A stretch of DNA of 64,000 nucleotides from Paenibacillus sp. MMS20-IR301 (GTDB lineage: Bacteria > Bacillota > Bacilli > Paenibacillales > Paenibacillaceae), in NCBI RefSeq assembly GCF_032302195.1, contig NZ_CP135275.1:7585001-7649000 (forward strand), given 5' to 3'. The position numbers and the translations under genes are program-made. Positions 61,727 through 64,000 of the stretch are shown in pieces. Positions within the stretch are counted from its first letter, which is position 1. Every line of letters starts with the position of its first letter. The notes under the pieces are model-generated. The model was not told the origin of the DNA and searched no databases. It worked only from the letters and a program-made list of their open reading frames with translations.

Positions 61727-62980
61727 ATGAAGAGAATGTTGAGCTTTATCATTACCGTGGTCGTTCTAACCGGCGTCATGGTATTTACAACTCCAGGGCT
61801 GCTGGACAAGGTCCGTCTGGGGCTTGACCTGAAGGGCGGATTCGAAATTCTGTACCACGCCGAGCCGATGGATACGGGAGGTACCCTGACCCGTGCTTCG
61901 CTGCAAAAAACGGCGGAAAGTCTCGAGAAACGGGCAAACGCTCTGGGAACAAGCGAGCCTGAGGTTACTACTGAAGGTACAGACCGCATCCGTCTGAAGA
62001 TTGCGGGCGTTACCGACGAAGCCGAGGTCCGCAAGAAAATGAAAGAACCGGCAGTTCTAACCTTCCGCAGTGCCGCTGACGGTGATGCACCTGGCGTCTA
62101 CAGCAAGATTGAACTTGTCGGCAGTGACTTCGTTGAGGGCGCGGCAGAAGTACAGCGCGATAACCTCAACCGTCCCGAAATCAGCATCTCCATTAAAGAC
62201 AAGGATAAATTCGCAGAAATTACCGAGCGCCTGCTGGGTAAAGAGCTTGCCATTTACCTTGATGAAAATTTACTGTCCTCCCCTCCAACAGTAAGAGCTG
62301 TATTGACTGACGGTAAAGCTTCTATTTCCGGGGGATATACACTAGATGAGGCCCGTGAGATCGCTGATACGATCAATCTGGGTGCACTGCCTTTGAAGCT
62401 TACTGAGAAATACTCCCAGAGTGTAGGGGCAACCCTCGGCAAGCAGTCCCTGGATCAAACGGTCAAGGCCGGTATTGTCGGTTCCGTGATCATTCTGATC
62501 TTCATGATCTTCATGTACCGCCTTCCGGGCGTTCTGGCCAGCTTTGCGCTGATCCTGCATACCTGGCTGCTGATTCTGGTCTTCGTGGTAGCTGACTTTA
62601 CCCTGACCCTCCCCGGTATTGCCGCGTTCATCCTCGGTATAGGGATGGCGGTCGATGCCAATATCATTACCAACGAACGGATCAGGGAAGAAATGCGCAG
62701 CGGCAAGAGCATTATGTCTTCCGTTAAAGCTGGTAACAAGACCTCTTTCCGCACGGTCATGGATGCCAATGTCACCACTATCATTGTAGCGGCTGTAATG
62801 TTCGCCTTTGGTACAGGTGCGGTTAAAGGCTTCGCGCTGATTCTGATTGTGGAAATTGTGCTTAGTATTGTAACAAACCTTTATTTTGCCCATTGGCTGC
62901 TGACAGTGCTGGTTAAAGCCGGAGCACTCAAAAAGCCGAAGCAATTTGGGGTAAAGGAGAGTGACATCAGTGCGCTTTAA
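61727..62980 (+). CDS. secD: Protein translocase subunit SecD
   Basis: The 417-residue membrane protein is part of the Sec translocon and uses proton motive force to complete export. It has an N-terminal span, the LGLDLKGGFE motif, an extracytoplasmic domain (about 40-240), then five spans with GIGMAVDANIITNERIREE. The length suits short Gram-positive SecD. SecD and SecF are separate here, whereas Bacillus subtilis has a fused SecDF. ATG lies about 13 bp after AAAGGGGA. Confidence 0.95.
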   Translation: MKRMLSFIITVVVLTGVMVFTTPGLLDKVRLGLDLKGGFEILYHAEPMDTGGTLTRASLQKTAESLEKRANALGTSEPEVTTEGTDRIRLKIAGVTDEAEVRKKMKEPAVLTFRSAADGDAPGVYSKIELVGSDFVEGAAEVQRDNLNRPEISISIKDKDKFAEITERLLGKELAIYLDENLLSSPPTVRAVLTDGKASISGGYTLDEAREIADTINLGALPLKLTEKYSQSVGATLGKQSLDQTVKAGIVGSVIILIFMIFMYRLPGVLASFALILHTWLLILVFVVADFTLTLPGIAAFILGIGMAVDANIITNERIREEMRSGKSIMSSVKAGNKTSFRTVMDANVTTIIVAAVMFAFGTGAVKGFALILIVEIVLSIVTNLYFAHWLLTVLVKAGALKKPKQFGVKESDISAL

Positions 62981-63869
62981 GAAAGAACTGGATTTTGTAC
63001 ATTTAAGCAAGTATTTCTATATCTTCTCCATTGCCCTTACGGTAGCCGGACTGATCTTCCTGGCAACCTTCGGTTTGAATTACAGCGTTGATTTCAAGGC
63101 CGGGTCCAATGTGGATGTGTCCCTCTCCAAGAGCATTACGCAGGATGAATTGAAGCCAGCCCTAGCGGAAGCCGGCATTGGACATGATCCTACGATTACT
63201 ATCGGGGACAAGCGGGTTAACATCCGCTATGATGAAGAGCTGAATGATACACAAAGTGAAGCCCTGAAAACAGCAATTACCAAGATTGATGATCAGGCTT
63301 CGTTTGAAATCAACACAGTGGATACTGAGATGGCTAAGGAGCTTGCCCGCAATGCAATCTATTCGGTGCTCCTCTCCAGTATCGGGATTATCATCTATGT
63401 AAGTATCCGTTTTGAATGGCGGTTTGCGCTTGCTTCGATCGTGGCACTGCTCCATGACGCATTCATGGTTGTAGCGATCTTCTCCATCTTCCGTCTGGAG
63501 GTGGATTTGACCTTCATTGTCGCGGTGCTGACGATTATCGGTTATTCCATCAATGATACGATCGTTATCTTTGACCGGATCCGCGAGAACCTGCGCTTCG
63601 GCAAACAGAAGTCGTATGAGGATCTGAAGGTTCTGGTTAACAAGAGCGTATCCCAGACGCTCATGCGCTCGCTGTACACAGCATTCACAGTATTCATTGC
63701 TGCGTTCTTCCTCCTGATTATGGGTGGAGAATCGATCAAGATGTTCTCACTGGCTATGGTTATCGGTTTGCTCTTCGGAGCGTATTCTTCCATCTTTATT
63801 GCAAGCCCGCTCTGGCTGCTGCTGAAGAAGCGCCAGAAGCCGGCGGTAAAGAGTCCGGCCAAAGTCTAA
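62970..63869 (+). CDS. secF: Protein translocase subunit SecF
   Basis: The 299-residue partner of SecD has an N-terminal span, the FKAGSNVDVS-type motif (SVDFKAGS), and five C-terminal spans with IGYSINDTIVIFDRIRENL. GTG 62970 is 10 bp after AAGGAG and overlaps secD by 11 bp; GTG 62961 abuts the ribosome site. A terminator follows. Confidence 0.95.
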   Translation: MRFKKELDFVHLSKYFYIFSIALTVAGLIFLATFGLNYSVDFKAGSNVDVSLSKSITQDELKPALAEAGIGHDPTITIGDKRVNIRYDEELNDTQSEALKTAITKIDDQASFEINTVDTEMAKELARNAIYSVLLSSIGIIIYVSIRFEWRFALASIVALLHDAFMVVAIFSIFRLEVDLTFIVAVLTIIGYSINDTIVIFDRIRENLRFGKQKSYEDLKVLVNKSVSQTLMRSLYTAFTVFIAAFFLLIMGGESIKMFSLAMVIGLLFGAYSSIFIASPLWLLLKKRQKPAVKSPAKV

Positions 63870-63886
63870 AGCGTAAGTTTCCAGGG

Positions 63887-63914
63887 AAGCCGCGTCTGAA
63901 GCGACGCGGCTTTT
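63887..63914 (+). terminator. Terminator after secF
   Basis: The stem AAGCCGCGTC / GACGCGGCTT with a 6-base loop is followed by a short T run. Confidence 0.82.
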
Positions 63915-63990
63915 CGGAATCTTTGGATCTGCATCTTAAGCTGATTTCATCATCATGAGATTACTTGCTAGTGGTAAGGAGGGCCTCGTT

Positions 63991-64000
63991 ATGAATGACA
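63991..64000 (+). CDS. Start of a further gene, cut by window end
   Basis: ATGAATGACA follows AAGGAGGG at 7-bp spacing, a strong ribosome site. Only three codons (Met-Asn-Asp) are visible, so the product cannot be named. Confidence 0.5.

Overview
The window looks like chromosomal DNA of a Paenibacillus-type spore-forming Firmicute. The evidence is moderate GC content, strong AGGAGG ribosome sites, TTG and GTG starts, large multi-domain secreted carbohydrases (one carrying S-layer homology domains), LplABC/YesMN-type sugar systems and sporulation genes (bofC, a SpoIID/LytB protein, spoVB). A bofC-ruvCAB-queA-tgt-yajC-yrzE-yrbG-spoVB-comN-secD-secF block follows the Bacillus order, with local changes.

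Region 1 (1-17003) is a fructan/fructo-oligosaccharide locus. It has two extracellular GH32 enzymes (one cut by the window edge, one a 1910-residue SLH-anchored enzyme), two cytoplasmic GH32 enzymes, a ROK fructokinase, an ABC importer (lipoprotein plus two permeases, no ATPase), a GH172 (DUF2961) enzyme and a LacI regulator. Palindromic LacI-type operators sit between the divergent kinase and importer units. The implied route is surface cleavage, import of short fructans or difructose-type sugars, cytosolic GH172/GH32 cleavage, then phosphorylation.

Region 2 (17004-27472) is a starch locus. It has a secreted GH13 alpha-amylase and a secreted GH119-type alpha-amylase that share an almost identical FN3/CBM25/linker/CBM25/CBM20 tail, a LacI regulator and a cytoplasmic GH13_20 neopullulanase/cyclomaltodextrinase. 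Region 3 (27473-40258) starts with an AT-rich spacer. It continues with GH43 and GH51 alpha-L-arabinofuranosidases, an LplABC-like importer and a YesM/YesN two-component system, suggesting uptake and breakdown of arabinan or arabinoxylan oligosaccharides.

Region 4 (40259-46860) has a small membrane protein, the enoyl reductase FabV, and a tight three-gene operon of unknown substrate: an ornithine cyclodeaminase/mu-crystallin family protein, an M19 dipeptidase-like protein with an altered first metal motif, and a CocE/NonD serine hydrolase. An imperfect inverted-repeat element follows. Region 5 (46861-49890) has a lipoprotein serpin, BofC, and a noncoding stretch with 51-bp tandem hairpin repeats and a probable transposase relic.

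Region 6 (49891-64000) is housekeeping: RuvC/A/B, the SpoIID/LytB protein, queuosine genes, YajC, a PAP2-type membrane phosphatase, YrzE-like and DUF421 membrane proteins, SpoVB, ComN, SecD and SecF, with the first codons of another gene at the right edge. No rRNA, tRNA, CRISPR array or intact insertion sequence was seen. The most distinctive points are the GH32 enzymes with Glu where the Asp nucleophile is expected, the GH172-containing fructan operon, the GH119 amylase with its duplicated tail, and the uncharacterised OCD-M19-CocE operon.
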